Source: Lachnospiraceae bacterium (lineage in GTDB: Bacteria > Bacillota > Clostridia > Lachnospirales > Lachnospiraceae). From it: a DNA stretch of 64,000 nt. The stretch covers positions 1 to 64,000 of the forward strand of contig CAJTGD010000031.1 in the NCBI GenBank assembly GCA_910575475.1, read 5' to 3'. The position numbers and the translations under genes were made by a program. Of the stretch, positions 43,752 to 54,380 are shown piece after piece; within the stretch, counting starts at the first letter, position 1, and each line of letters starts with the position of its first letter. Below the pieces are notes generated by a model. That model had not been told where the DNA came from and did no database searches. It worked only from the letters and a program-made list of their open reading frames with translations.

Positions 43752-44627
43752 CTAAAAGTTGATCTCTCCCTGCAGCCAGATATTCCCTTTAAATCTTCTT
43801 CCAACCTCAGGCTCTCCCAAAACTTCTTTCTTGGGAACGCATATGTCGAACTGCAGTTCGTTAACATCCAGCCGGAGCTGGTAGAGCTTTTCTTTTGTAA
43901 TCACGTTTTCTGCTTCCTTAACACTCAGGATCTCACCCATGATCGAGTAGATATCACACTCCACCCCATATGGCATAAAATATGTATCCACGATTGTAAA
44001 TACATCCTCATACAGAAGCCGCCTCGATACCTGGGAATAGATATCGATATCATCCAGAGTCAATGTTTCAATCGCATTCTGGTCGCCGTTTCTGGCTGCG
44101 TTTAAAAGGTTCCTGCGATTATCGGAAGCCTCGTTTACACTCTTAATCTGATTCTGGCTTTTCTGGACAGGAAGCAATATTTTTCCCGACAGCGCCAGCC
44201 CGGAAAATGTTACGGAAGTGTTCAGCCTGGACATCCCGCCAAGCTGACTCTCCTTCTGATAATCAATTCCATTTTTCAGGGTGAATATAAGGCTGATCCC
44301 CACCTTCGGGTCTTCGCAGATGCCTACATACTGTTCCCTGTCAATCCGCTTTTCTACGATCACCTCAGAGTATGTGGTAATCCCGCTGCCTTGAAAATAG
44401 GGAGAATAATAGTCAGCATCAAAATTTTCATTTTCATCCATTTCCCCATACAAAGCAATCCCGATCCCCTGGCCGAAATCTTTTCGAAATTCACAAAAAT
44501 CAGCGGATTGATTATATGATATGATTGTCTGGTGTGTAAATTTTTTTTCTACCTGCCCCAGTATTTTTTTTAATTCCTTCGTTGTAGAAAAATTTCCGAA
44601 TCCAATTGCTTTCAAATATTGATGCAT
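43752..44627 (-). CDS. DUF3881 family protein
   Basis: A 291-residue protein typical of Lachnospiraceae chromosomes (MHQYLKAIGFGNF start). I chose the ATG at 44627, six nt after GTGGAG; an alternative GTG start four codons earlier overlaps the ribosome site. Function unknown. It follows serS on the same strand. It marks the return to the host chromosome. Confidence 0.85.
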   Translation of the reverse strand: MHQYLKAIGFGNFSTTKELKKILGQVEKKFTHQTIISYNQSADFCEFRKDFGQGIGIALYGEMDENENFDADYYSPYFQGSGITTYSEVIVEKRIDREQYVGICEDPKVGISLIFTLKNGIDYQKESQLGGMSRLNTSVTFSGLALSGKILLPVQKSQNQIKSVNEASDNRRNLLNAARNGDQNAIETLTLDDIDIYSQVSRRLLYEDVFTIVDTYFMPYGVECDIYSIMGEILSVKEAENVITKEKLYQLRLDVNELQFDICVPKKEVLGEPEVGRRFKGNIWLQGEINF

Positions 44628-44774
44628 GATCATCTCCACTTTTTGTATATATTTAGAGCAACAGAAATATAAACTCAGGCAAGCCTGTTGTCTGATGTCA
44701 GGAACTTACAAACATTTCTGATCTGCTGCTTTGGAAGCCTAATTTCCCGCCGGATTGCCGCGGAGTTTTTTGAC

Positions 44775-46061
44775 TTATTTCTTTGGTGTAATCACGGTAT
44801 TTCCGCCCATATACGGCTGCAGTGCTTCCGGTATTTTTACGGAGCCGTCCGCCTGTAGGTTATTCTCCAAAAATGCGATCAGCATTCTCGGCGGCGCAAC
44901 GACTGTATTATTCAGTGTATGAGCAAAATACTTGTTTTCTTTTCCTTTTACGCGGATTCCCAGACGTCTTGCCTGAGCGTCTCCTAAATTGGAGCAGCTT
45001 CCCACTTCAAAATATTTTTTCTGTCTTGGGGACCATGCCTCAACGTCAACGGATTTTACCTTTAAGTCTGCAAGATCGCCGGAGCAGCATTCCAATGTGC
45101 GGACCGGTATATCCAGGGAACGGAACAGGTCTACCGTATTTTGCCAGAGCTTATCGTACCATTTTGGACTTTCCTCGGGCTTGCAGACCACGATCATTTC
45201 CTGCTTTTCAAACTGATGAATCCGGTATACGCCTCTCTCCTCGATTCCGTGTGCTCCCTTTTCTTTTCTGAAACATGGAGAATAGCTGGTCAGTGTCTGC
45301 GGAAGCTCTTCCTCCTTTAACTGTGTATCAATGAATTTTCCGATCATGGAATGCTCGCTGGTTCCGATCAGGTACAAATCCTCTCCTTCGATCTTGTACA
45401 TCATGGCATCCATTTCCGCAAAACTCATAACTCCGGTCACTACGTTGCTCCGGATCATAAAAGGAGGTACGCAGTAAGTAAATCCGCGGTTGATCATAAA
45501 ATCTCTCGCATACGCAATGACTGCGGAATGCAGCCTTGCAATATCGCCCATCAGATAGTAAAATCCATTACCGGCAACCTTTCTTGCGCTGTCCATATCA
45601 ATCCCGCAGAAACGTTCCATGATCTCTGTATGATAAGGAATCTCGAAGTCGGGAACCACCGGCTCGCCAAACCGCTCAACTTCAACATTTTCACTGTCGT
45701 CTTTTCCGATCGGCACGGAAGGATCAATGATATTCGGAATAGTCATCATATCCTTCTTCAGCTTCTCTTCCACTTCTTTTTCTTCTATGGAAAGAGCTTC
45801 TACCCTGTCTGCATTTTCAGAAATCTGACGTTTCAGTTCTTCTGCTTCTTCCTTTTTTCCCTGCGCCATCAGACCGCCGATCTGCTTGGAAATCTTATTC
45901 TTTTCTGCACGGAGAGATTCTACCTCCTGTTTGATCTCCCGGTTCCTGGCATCCAGCTCCAGGACCTCATCAACCAACGGTAATTTTTCATCCTGAAATT
46001 TATTTTTGATATTCTGTTTTACAATCTCAGGATTCGTCCTTACAAATTTAATATCCAGCAT
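44775..46061 (-). CDS. serS: serine--tRNA ligase
   Basis: A 428-residue class II aminoacyl-tRNA synthetase that charges tRNA-Ser. N-terminal coiled-coil arm (about 30-105), then class II motifs including FRKEKGAHGIEERGVYRIHQFEK (motif 2 region) and the late RMLIAFLENNL (motif 3 region). Full family length. It has no T-box leader in the short gap upstream. Confidence 0.97.
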   Translation of the reverse strand: MLDIKFVRTNPEIVKQNIKNKFQDEKLPLVDEVLELDARNREIKQEVESLRAEKNKISKQIGGLMAQGKKEEAEELKRQISENADRVEALSIEEKEVEEKLKKDMMTIPNIIDPSVPIGKDDSENVEVERFGEPVVPDFEIPYHTEIMERFCGIDMDSARKVAGNGFYYLMGDIARLHSAVIAYARDFMINRGFTYCVPPFMIRSNVVTGVMSFAEMDAMMYKIEGEDLYLIGTSEHSMIGKFIDTQLKEEELPQTLTSYSPCFRKEKGAHGIEERGVYRIHQFEKQEMIVVCKPEESPKWYDKLWQNTVDLFRSLDIPVRTLECCSGDLADLKVKSVDVEAWSPRQKKYFEVGSCSNLGDAQARRLGIRVKGKENKYFAHTLNNTVVAPPRMLIAFLENNLQADGSVKIPEALQPYMGGNTVITPKK

Positions 46062-46170
46062 TTTTCATTCCTCCGTCAATTTATATTTAATCTTTCTACA
46101 AATCAATTGGTAATTACACTATCTTATGTTTTCGGCAGTTTTCTTATTTTCATTAGCATAAAAACTCATT

Positions 46171-46707
46171 TTAAATATTGATATCCATCGTTTTCAGATC
46201 ATACGCTTCCTGGAAAATGGCACGTTCCAGGGATTCCTTTTCTTCCTCACAGAGTTCGATATAGCTTTCACCTTTGACGATCTCTTTGATATAAGTATAG
46301 CAGGCATCTCTGCTGTGCATTGCATTGAACACCCATCCGCTGTTTTCATCGTCCAGCATCGTCAGCGCAAAGCTTAAATTTCCGCCCATTTCCTGAAATG
46401 CATTGTACCGCACGATACCTGCCTTCTGATAACTTTTCTTTATCTTCTTTTTGATTTTGCGGATATTCTCTTCATTCTTCTTTACAACTCTCGAAATCTT
46501 ATCCAGCTCTGCAAATTTTTCTAAAATGCTTTCTTCAAGATTTTTCCCATCTTTTCCTCTCATAAACATGGAATAATTTCTTTTTAGTCTGGAATATTTC
46601 AGATTGACGCCTATCAGCAGGACAAATAAGATGATCTGGATCAAAAAAAGAAAAGCGACCAGGTATTCGATCTGGATTCCTGTTTTGGAAATAAATTCGC
46701 TTATCAT
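46171..46707 (-). CDS. DUF4446 family membrane protein
   Basis: A 178-residue protein with one N-terminal membrane span (about 12-35), a coiled-coil (62-90) and the conserved IVRYNAFQEMGGNLSFALTML block. This family is commonly found beside parB in Clostridia. It follows parB by 48 nt and is probably in the same operon. Confidence 0.9.
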   Translation of the reverse strand: MISEFISKTGIQIEYLVAFLFLIQIILFVLLIGVNLKYSRLKRNYSMFMRGKDGKNLEESILEKFAELDKISRVVKKNEENIRKIKKKIKKSYQKAGIVRYNAFQEMGGNLSFALTMLDDENSGWVFNAMHSRDACYTYIKEIVKGESYIELCEEEKESLERAIFQEAYDLKTMDINI

Positions 46708-46755
46708 AAATATCCTCTCTTATATGAATAGATTGTATCTGTTCTGCTTTTTTTA

Positions 46756-47706
46756 TTATTGGCTGATTGTCATGATCAGATCATAAATTCTTTCTAACTC
46801 TTCTTCTGAATAATATTCTATTTCAATTTTTCCTTTGCCATTCGCTTTTGCATTAATATTGACCTTTGTCCCCATTACATTTTTCATTTTATCAATCAGG
46901 TCATCATATACAAACACGTGTTCTGTCTTTTCTTTTTCAACCTTTTTCTTAGGATTTTTTAAAGATTTAACCAGCTTTTCTGTCTCTCTGACACTCAGCT
47001 TTTCATCAAATATTTTCGTAGCAATCGAATACTGCTGTTCTTTATTGTCAATTGCAAGAAGTGCTCTGGCATGTCCTGTGGATATCATATCGTCTATGAT
47101 CATCTGTTGCACTCTATCATCGAGCTTTAAAAGCCTCATGGAATTGGTTACTGCAGTTCTGCTTTTCGATACTCTTTCTGCAACCTCGTCCTGTTTCAGG
47201 CTGAACTCTTCAAGAAGTCTTTTGAATGCCATTGCTTCTTCAATCGGATTCAGATTTTCCCTCTGGATATTTTCAATCAGGGAAATTTCAACGACTTGCT
47301 GAGATGTATATTCCTTTATGATAACAGGAACCTCTTTTAATCCGGCAAGCTTTGCCGCGCGCCATCTTCTTTCCCCTGCTATGATTTCATAATATCCTTT
47401 ATTTTTCTGAACAATGAGGGGCTGCAGTATGCCATACTGTCTCACGGAATCTGCAAGCTCCAGAAGCGCATCCTCATCAAATTCCTTTCTGGGTTGGCCT
47501 CTGTTTGGTTCTACCTCATTTATATTCAGCATCAACTCTCCCGTAGGATTTTCGTGAGTATTTGCTGAATCTGCTTTCTCTGTCTTAGGATTTTTATTTT
47601 TTAATGGCTTTTCAACAGATACTTTTGCCTCTGCTTCCGGTTTTACATTTTTATCTGGTATCAGACTGTCCAAACCTTTGCCAAGGCCGTTTCTCTTTAT
47701 TGGCAT
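46756..47706 (-). CDS. parB: chromosome partition protein ParB
   Basis: A 316-residue ParB/Spo0J. Basic N terminus with KRNGLGKGLDSLIPD, the CTP-binding ParB fold with GERRWRAAKLAGL near 115, the HTH (KQDEVAERVSKSRTAV) that recognises parS, and a C-terminal dimer domain. It starts 4 nt after parA. Three parS sites lie within 3 kb. Confidence 0.96.
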   Translation of the reverse strand: MPIKRNGLGKGLDSLIPDKNVKPEAEAKVSVEKPLKNKNPKTEKADSANTHENPTGELMLNINEVEPNRGQPRKEFDEDALLELADSVRQYGILQPLIVQKNKGYYEIIAGERRWRAAKLAGLKEVPVIIKEYTSQQVVEISLIENIQRENLNPIEEAMAFKRLLEEFSLKQDEVAERVSKSRTAVTNSMRLLKLDDRVQQMIIDDMISTGHARALLAIDNKEQQYSIATKIFDEKLSVRETEKLVKSLKNPKKKVEKEKTEHVFVYDDLIDKMKNVMGTKVNINAKANGKGKIEIEYYSEEELERIYDLIMTISQ

Positions 47707-47710
47707 TCAC

Positions 47711-48481
47711 TCACTCCTCCTCTCCTTTGCGGATCACTTCATCCGCTAACTGCATATAACTTTCTGCTCCCGCTGATTTTGGATCATACATATTGATCGG
47801 CATTCCGTAACTGGGTGCTTCTGCAAGACGGATATTTCTCGGAATAATCGTCTTATAAATATTCTGATTCAGATTGTCCTTCACATTTTCCACAACCTGC
47901 AGGGAAAGATTTGTCCTCGCATCATACATTGTAAATACAACACCTTCTATCTGCAATGAAGAATTCAGACGTTCCTGCACCAATTCAATGGTATGTATCA
48001 ATTGAGTCAATCCTTCCAGAGCATAGTATTCACACTGGATCGGTACAAGGACAGAATCAGCCGTGGTCATAGCATTGATTGTCAGCATACTTAATGCAGG
48101 AGGGCAATCTATGATCACAAAATCATAATCATCCTTTATTTTTTCCATTTCATTTTTCAGGATAAATTCTTTATTTTCTACACCGATCATTTCAATTTCT
48201 GCTGCGGATAGATCTATATTTGAAGGGAGTACATCAAGATTGTCCAATACATTTTTGCAAATGCATTCCTCTATTCCGGCATTTCCTATAATTAAATCAT
48301 ATACACTTCTTTCAATTTCATCTTTATCAACTCCTAATCCGCTTGTCATATTTCCCTGCGGATCCAGATCAAGTGCCAGAACCTTCTTTCCAAGATCTGC
48401 CAGACATGCTGATAAATTAATGGCCGTCGTCGTTTTTCCAACGCCGCCCTTCTGGTTCGCTATTGCAATAACTCTATTCAT
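47711..48481 (-). CDS. parA: chromosome partition ATPase ParA/Soj
   Basis: A 256-residue deviant Walker ATPase: KGGVGKTTTAINL near residue 10, then DLDPQGNMTSGLG and IDCPPALSMLT. In the soj-spo0J arrangement it segregates origins and can act on DnaA. A parS site lies about 270 bp upstream and may control its expression. Confidence 0.97.
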   Translation of the reverse strand: MNRVIAIANQKGGVGKTTTAINLSACLADLGKKVLALDLDPQGNMTSGLGVDKDEIERSVYDLIIGNAGIEECICKNVLDNLDVLPSNIDLSAAEIEMIGVENKEFILKNEMEKIKDDYDFVIIDCPPALSMLTINAMTTADSVLVPIQCEYYALEGLTQLIHTIELVQERLNSSLQIEGVVFTMYDARTNLSLQVVENVKDNLNQNIYKTIIPRNIRLAEAPSYGMPINMYDPKSAGAESYMQLADEVIRKGEEE

Positions 48482-48752
48482 CTGTAGTACTCCTTTCTTT
48501 AATACTGTTTATTATAGCACTATTCAAATATAGAATCTACACCTAATATTTAAAATGTTGATGATATTTTGATTTATTGGTTATGGATTTTAGATATTTA
48601 GAAGCGTTTTATGGGTAAAATAGTAAATTTTATAGTATGTTCTTCTGCTTTATTTAATTCAGATGATAAATCCAATTATAATAATTTATTTTCTGTCATT
48701 GAAATTTCTTTGGATAAGTAGGGTTATTTTTTAGATTATTAAGCCGATAAAA

Positions 48753-48768
48753 TGTTTCACGTGAAACA
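48753..48768. promoter_or_regulatory. parS site
   Basis: TGTTTCACGTGAAACA, a perfect 16-bp palindromic ParB site, about 270 bp upstream of parA. Confidence 0.97.
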
Positions 48769-49806
48769 TTTTTTAGGACATTAAAATAATGATTTTATCT
48801 TTGGGTATGTAAAAAATCTTGAAATAGTTCATAGTTTGTAAAAAACACAAGTATAATATATCTATCTATTATAATCTAACCTAAATAATGCATATAAACA
48901 CAATACTAAATTTTATCATTTTGGCTAAGAAATTGTTCGTAAAATTTTAATTTATTGACTATATCATATCTAAAAAGGCTCCGCATAATATCTCATTGAT
49001 TAAGTAGAAAAATTTATCAATATCTGTAACTGCTGACATAAGAAAAATCTGCATATAAAAAAATTCCTTATTTTCTACTCTTCTACTGACTTCAAAACAG
49101 CAAATTTCTCGTATCGTGCCTTTTTTGGATTAACCAGGTTAGGTACTTACGAACAATTACTTGCGCAAAATGCAAAAATTCTCTTATTGTACTTTTTTGG
49201 TTTATCTAGGTTAGATATATGTGTTTAATATATAAATTTATCCTATACTAAACATCTATCCAAACCACGCAAAATATGATATCAAAATGATTTACCCCAC
49301 TACAAGCATACCAGATATCTTGCTCTGGCTTTCATTTTAGAATGCTGCAAGTAGCGGGATATTAAGCTTTCGAAGAAATAAACTTTCTCGCGGAAAACTG
49401 TGGAATATTAGACCTGTGAGTGATTCAAACTAAATATCAGACCATGTAGCAATAGCTAAATGGCTATAATCAGAAGATTCAACACAATAGTTAAAAAGCA
49501 AGGCAATTAGTTCAAACACTTATTTATTATATATTTCAATATTATCTTAGAATATTACGGACAACGCAACATTAATTTTTTAAAAAGAATAAACCATCTC
49601 GATGAAAGCATATGAGATATTCAACTCTGGCTTTTTTTAATACTGCAAGCAGAGGGGATTATACCTTCAAAAGAATAATTACCATAAAATATAAATTGTA
49701 GTTTATATAATTTAAAAAGTAATTTTCTTCAATATAGATTTTAATTTAATTTTTAATGAGCAATATAATATAGTAAGAAGCTTTATACTATTGTGCATCA
49801 AAAGAA

Positions 49807-49822
49807 TGTTTCACGTGAAACA
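49807..49822. promoter_or_regulatory. parS site
   Basis: A second perfect TGTTTCACGTGAAACA, in the AT-rich gap 1.05 kb from the first. Confidence 0.97.
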
Positions 49823-50623
49823 TTTTAAACTTATTTAAATGGATAATATATATAGTAATATTGATTTATACTTACTTATAGTTTTTAAGTATATTTCATT
49901 ATTGCTACTGCATTAAAAATCTAATAATACTAATAGAAATTGATAATTAATCAATATACATCCTTATCCTAACCCGGATAAACAAGAAAAGTATGATACG
50001 AGAATTTTGACATTTTGTACATGAAATTGTTCGCAAGTACCTAAGTACCACTAATAAATGACTATTTTTATGAGGATCTAAACAATATTTCATTTTGTTT
50101 TTTTCAAAAATACTATACCCCATTTCATTTTTTATAATTTTTTTATTTAGATTTCCTGGCTTATACTAACTTTTAGGTCTCATATATTGGATATATTCTG
50201 AAGAAAATACATTTTTCAATATAGTTAATTCTTTATATAATATTGACCTAAACAAACCATAAATGCGTGATACTAAATTTTTAACATTTTATGCTGGATA
50301 TTATATTGTTTATATGTATCTAACTTGAATAGACTAAAAATATATGATACTAACAAATCATCACACCTGATTGATTGAATAGATACATCTAAAAGCTGAC
50401 ATTTAGACCATCTATTGCTACAGCTATTATTAATAACAACTTAACCTAAATAAGCCAGTAAACAGGATATGTTTTTTTATTTTGCGCAGAATCTTGTCCG
50501 TAAGTAACTAAGTTGCAGATACTGTCGGCAAATAACATTTTCAAAAAAATCTTGCTGCAATATGCATGAGTCACAGCATATCTTGCGAAAAGCAAATCAT
50601 TTTTCGAGAGTATCTATAACGAA

Positions 50624-50639
50624 TGTTTCACGTGAAACA
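50624..50639. promoter_or_regulatory. parS site
   Basis: A third perfect TGTTTCACGTGAAACA, about 0.8 kb from the second. Confidence 0.97.
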
Positions 50640-51708
50640 TTTAGAAAATTATTGCTATTTGTGAACCATCCACTTTTGCTGAGATATATTCATTTTATTA
50701 TATATTATGGATTAAAATTTTAGCTGCTGAAAAAGCAGATGTCTGGCAAATAACAAAAAATTACAAAATAGCAATTTAGCTATACAAAACTATTAAACTC
50801 TAAAAACTACAAAGTATGATATTTTCGAAATTCGAGACAGTCGCTAAATAAAATACTATCCTCCATACAAACTTAATACTTATCTATTTTTCTCAAAATA
50901 CTGAACCACCACCGATATAAGCGGGGTATCCTGCTCTGGCTTTCTTTTTAGAACGCTGCAAGCAGCGCAGTATTGACCCTCGAATAAATAAATCAAAAAA
51001 TTTCCAATAAAAAATCGACTAACCCCAAATAAAATATACTTATTTAACAATATCTCAATAAGCAAATAAATCTTAAAAGACTATTATAATCTTTTATGGA
51101 ATATACAATACAAATCATTTAACATTTTATATAAGAAGTTATTTATAAGTATATAACTTGAATAATCTATAAATATATAATACTAACAACTCCAACACTG
51201 AATAATTGGAAAAATGCATATAAAGTCGGCATTCGGACCGTCTATTGCTACAGCTATTATTAATAACAACTTAACCTGCATAAACAAGAAAAGCAAGCAT
51301 ACCGAGTATTCTCGTTAGCTTCCTTTTTAAAAAGCTACAAGCAACAAATATAAGATTCTCAAAGGAATATAAGATCCTCGAAGGAATATAAGATCCTCAA
51401 AGGAAAAAAATAGGACAGATATCCTGCCCTATATAACAAACTATATAATTAAAACTCATTACACATAATTTTACAGTAATCAAATGAGACACCCAACCTG
51501 GATAAACCAGAAAAGACGCGATAAGAGAATTTTGCCATATTGCAAAATCAATTTTCTATAAGTGCCTAAACTACATATCTTTAAAATAATATATACTCGT
51601 AAATAAGATATACAGCAAATAACAAAAAATAACATTTGCACAGAAAATCCTTAAGCAAATAATATCTTAGTCACTATCCATGTTATAGCCCCCATCCGTC
51701 ACCAATCC

Positions 51709-52422
51709 CTACATAATCGGACTTTTCTCCGGAACTCCGGCCTTTCTCGGATATTTATTTTTTGTACAGCTTTCCTTATGTATTTTCACAAATGACCTTT
51801 CGATTTCACTCAGCGGAAGCTTGAATTTTACAACCTCCTCCATCCTTCCTCCCAACACACGTATCGATGTCTCAGCTTGTTTTATTTCCTCATCCGCATT
51901 CCCGCTTTTATAAGAAATAAAATATCCTCCAACACTTACATATGGGACACAGTACTCACTCAATACTGCCAAATTTGCCACTGCTCTTGATACACACAGA
52001 TCAAATGATTCTCTATACTCCGATCCTCTCGCATAATCTTCTGCCCGGCCATGTAAAGTAATCACCTTCTGTAAACCTAATTTACATGCCACTTCATCCA
52101 AAAAATGTATTCTTTTCTGAAGTGAATCCAGCAATACAACCTCCAGATGTGGAAATGCAATCTTAAGGGGAATTCCTGGGAAGCCCGCACCCGTTCCTAT
52201 ATCAATGATCCGATTCAACTTACTCAGATCAATCACTTTTGCAACCGCGAGACTATCTACAAAATGCTTTTCATACACCTCGTCATAATCCGTAATTCCA
52301 GTTAAATTCATCACCTTATTCCACTCAACCAGCAATTCATAAAATTGATGAAATTTTTCCTGCTGTTCTCGATCTAATTCTATATTCAGTGATTCCAATT
52401 GCCTTAAAAATTTATCATTCAA
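51709..52422 (-). CDS. rsmG: 16S rRNA (guanine-N7) methyltransferase
   Basis: A 237-residue RsmG/GidB that methylates G527 of 16S rRNA. The AdoMet motif is IIDIGTGAGFPGIPL near residue 68; SLQKRIHFLDEV follows. It sits 65 nt after mnmG in the usual Firmicutes order, with a basic C terminus. Loss of the enzyme gives low-level streptomycin resistance in other bacteria. Confidence 0.95.
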   Translation of the reverse strand: MNDKFLRQLESLNIELDREQQEKFHQFYELLVEWNKVMNLTGITDYDEVYEKHFVDSLAVAKVIDLSKLNRIIDIGTGAGFPGIPLKIAFPHLEVVLLDSLQKRIHFLDEVACKLGLQKVITLHGRAEDYARGSEYRESFDLCVSRAVANLAVLSEYCVPYVSVGGYFISYKSGNADEEIKQAETSIRVLGGRMEEVVKFKLPLSEIERSFVKIHKESCTKNKYPRKAGVPEKSPIM

Positions 52423-52487
52423 AATATCAACTTACCTCTCATCAAATGAAAAACAATCTATAACTGTTCTTGTTTTATACTCTGTTC

Positions 52488-54380
52488 CTAATTTGCCTGC
52501 AGATAAACCAACAATACAGAAACATCCGCCGGCGAAACTCCGGATATTCTGGATGCCTGTCCAATGGATGCAGGTCGGATTTCCTTCAGCTTCTGTTTTG
52601 CCTCGATCCGAAGACTATGAACCTCGTCATAATTGATATCCTCTGGTATTCTCTTATCCTCCAGCTTTTTAAACTGCTCCACCTGTCTCTGCTGTCGTTT
52701 TATATATCCATCATATTTAATGTTGATATTAACCTGCTCTGCCACATCATATGGAAGGCTTTTTCTTCCCGAATCGATCGGAGCCAGACATTGGTAATTC
52801 AATTCCGGCCTCCGGATCAGTTCAGATAACTTTATTCCTGAAATCAACGGCGTACTTCCATAAACCTCCAGCAATAACTGAACCTCTTCCGATGTTCCGA
52901 TATTCGTATGATTCACCCGGTCGATTTCTTCCTGAATCTGTTTTTCTTTCCTAAGAAGCCTCTGATAACGTTCCTCATCAATCAAGCCAATCTCATAACC
53001 CAGCTTTGTCAGTCTCAGATCCGCATTATCCTGGCGCAAAAGCAGCCTGTACTCCGCCCTGGAGGTCATCATCCTGTACGGCTCATGATTTTCCTTTGTC
53101 ACAAGGTCATCAATCAGCACTCCGATGTACCCCTGAGAACGATTGATCATAATTCCTTCTTTTCCCTGCAGCTTCCTGGCGGCATTGATTCCCGCGATCA
53201 ATCCCTGTGCCGCAGCCTCCTCATAACCCGAGCTTCCGTTAAACTGTCCCCCGCTGAATAATCCTTCCACATTTTTAAATTCCAATGTACTTTTCAACTG
53301 TCTGGCATCAATACAGTCATACTCGATTGCATATGCATTTCTCACGATCCTTACATTCTCCAGACCCGGAACACTTCGATACATGGCATACTGGACATCC
53401 TCAGGAAGGGAACTGGACATTCCTCCCACATACATTTCATTTGTATCAAGTCCTTCCGGTTCAATAAAAACCTGATGCCTGTTTTTATCTGAAAATTTAA
53501 CCACTTTATCCTCAATTGACGGACAATATCGTGGTCCTGTTCCTTCTATCATTCCGGAAAATAAAGGCGACCTGTCCAGATTATTTCGAATAATCTCATG
53601 TGTTTTTTCATTTGTATATGTCAGCCAGCAGGATACCTGATCAATCTGTACATCCTCCATTTTCGTTGTAAATGAAAATGGTACAACAAACTCATCCCCC
53701 TTCTGCTCTTCCATCTTCGAAAAATCAATCGAATTTTTATCAATTCGTGCCGGAGTACCTGTCTTAAAACGATACATCCGGATTCCCAGCCTTTTCAGAC
53801 TTTCCGTAAGATGATTCGCAGGCTGCAGGCCATTGGGACCTGTCTGAGTACTCACCTCGCCATAGATACACCGCGCGCACAAATAGGTTCCGGTACATAA
53901 CACGACCGCGCTGCAATGATAAATTGCGCCGGAATAAGTCTGTACTCCCGTGACCTTTCCATTTTCAGCAAGGATGTCCGTTACCTCCATCTGCCGTATC
54001 TCCAGATTTTTCTGATTCTGAAGCACGCTTCTCATTTTTCTGCTGTAATCTGCTTTATCCGCCTGCGCGCGAAGAGAATGGACTGCAGGCCCCTTCGACT
54101 TATTCAGCATTTTCGACTGAATAAATGCCCGGTCAATCACCTTTCCCATCTCCCCGCCCAGGGCATCCACCTCCCTGACCAGATGTCCCTTAGAACTTCC
54201 GCCTATATTCGGATTACAGGGCATCATCGCTATACTGTCAATACTGATCGTAAATAATAATGTCCGAAATCCAAGCCTGGCTCCCGCCAACGCTGCCTCA
54301 CATCCGGCGTGTCCGGCGCCGACCACAATAATATCGTAGGAATCATTATTTTCCCATACAGAATTTGCTGAATATTTCAT
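52488..54380 (-). CDS. mnmG: tRNA uridine-5-carboxymethylaminomethyl modification enzyme MnmG
   Basis: A 630-residue FAD enzyme. [17 protein letters not shown] near residue 22 binds [19 protein letters not shown] and the C-terminal [16 protein letters not shown] are signatures. With MnmE it modifies the wobble U of several tRNAs. Its start overlaps mnmE by 35 nt. Confidence 0.96.
   Translation of the reverse strand: MKYSANSVWENNDSYDIIVVGAGHAGCEAALAGARLGFRTLLFTISIDSIAMMPCNPNIGGSSKGHLVREVDALGGEMGKVIDRAFIQSKMLNKSKGPAVHSLRAQADKADYSRKMRSVLQNQKNLEIRQMEVTDILAENGKVTGVQTYSGAIYHCSAVVLCTGTYLCARCIYGEVSTQTGPNGLQPANHLTESLKRLGIRMYRFKTGTPARIDKNSIDFSKMEEQKGDEFVVPFSFTTKMEDVQIDQVSCWLTYTNEKTHEIIRNNLDRSPLFSGMIEGTGPRYCPSIEDKVVKFSDKNRHQVFIEPEGLDTNEMYVGGMSSSLPEDVQYAMYRSVPGLENVRIVRNAYAIEYDCIDARQLKSTLEFKNVEGLFSGGQFNGSSGYEEAAAQGLIAGINAARKLQGKEGIMINRSQGYIGVLIDDLVTKENHEPYRMMTSRAEYRLLLRQDNADLRLTKLGYEIGLIDEERYQRLLRKEKQIQEEIDRVNHTNIGTSEEVQLLLEVYGSTPLISGIKLSELIRRPELNYQCLAPIDSGRKSLPYDVAEQVNINIKYDGYIKRQQRQVEQFKKLEDKRIPEDINYDEVHSLRIEAKQKLKEIRPASIGQASRISGVSPADVSVLLVYLQAN

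Larger units (their letters stand above)
48482..51708. other. AT-rich intergenic region with parS sites and dispersed repeats
   Basis: 3.2 kb between parA and rsmG with no convincing gene; short frames inside run across repeats and have no ribosome sites. It holds three parS sites and two families of degenerate repeats. Family A has a CCTGGATAAACCA core followed by GATAAGAGAATTTTG: clear copies start near 49974, 51279 and 51496, more worn copies near 48877, 50254 and 50449, and two inverted copies near 49100-49210. Family B (CTCTGGCTTTCTTTTTAGAA, then GCTGCAAGCAGC): near 49324, 49628, 50934 and 51315. Confidence 0.8.

Noticed and set aside
46062-46170. T-box leader before serS
   Set aside because: The gap is only about 110 bp and shows no T-box specifier or antiterminator pattern.
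50880-51065. 61-codon frame in the parA-rsmG gap
   Set aside because: It crosses a family B repeat copy, has no ribosome site and is best explained as chance in AT-rich DNA.
48482-51708. CRISPR array in the repeat-rich gap
   Set aside because: Repeats are degenerate, unevenly spaced and partly inverted, and no cas genes are present.
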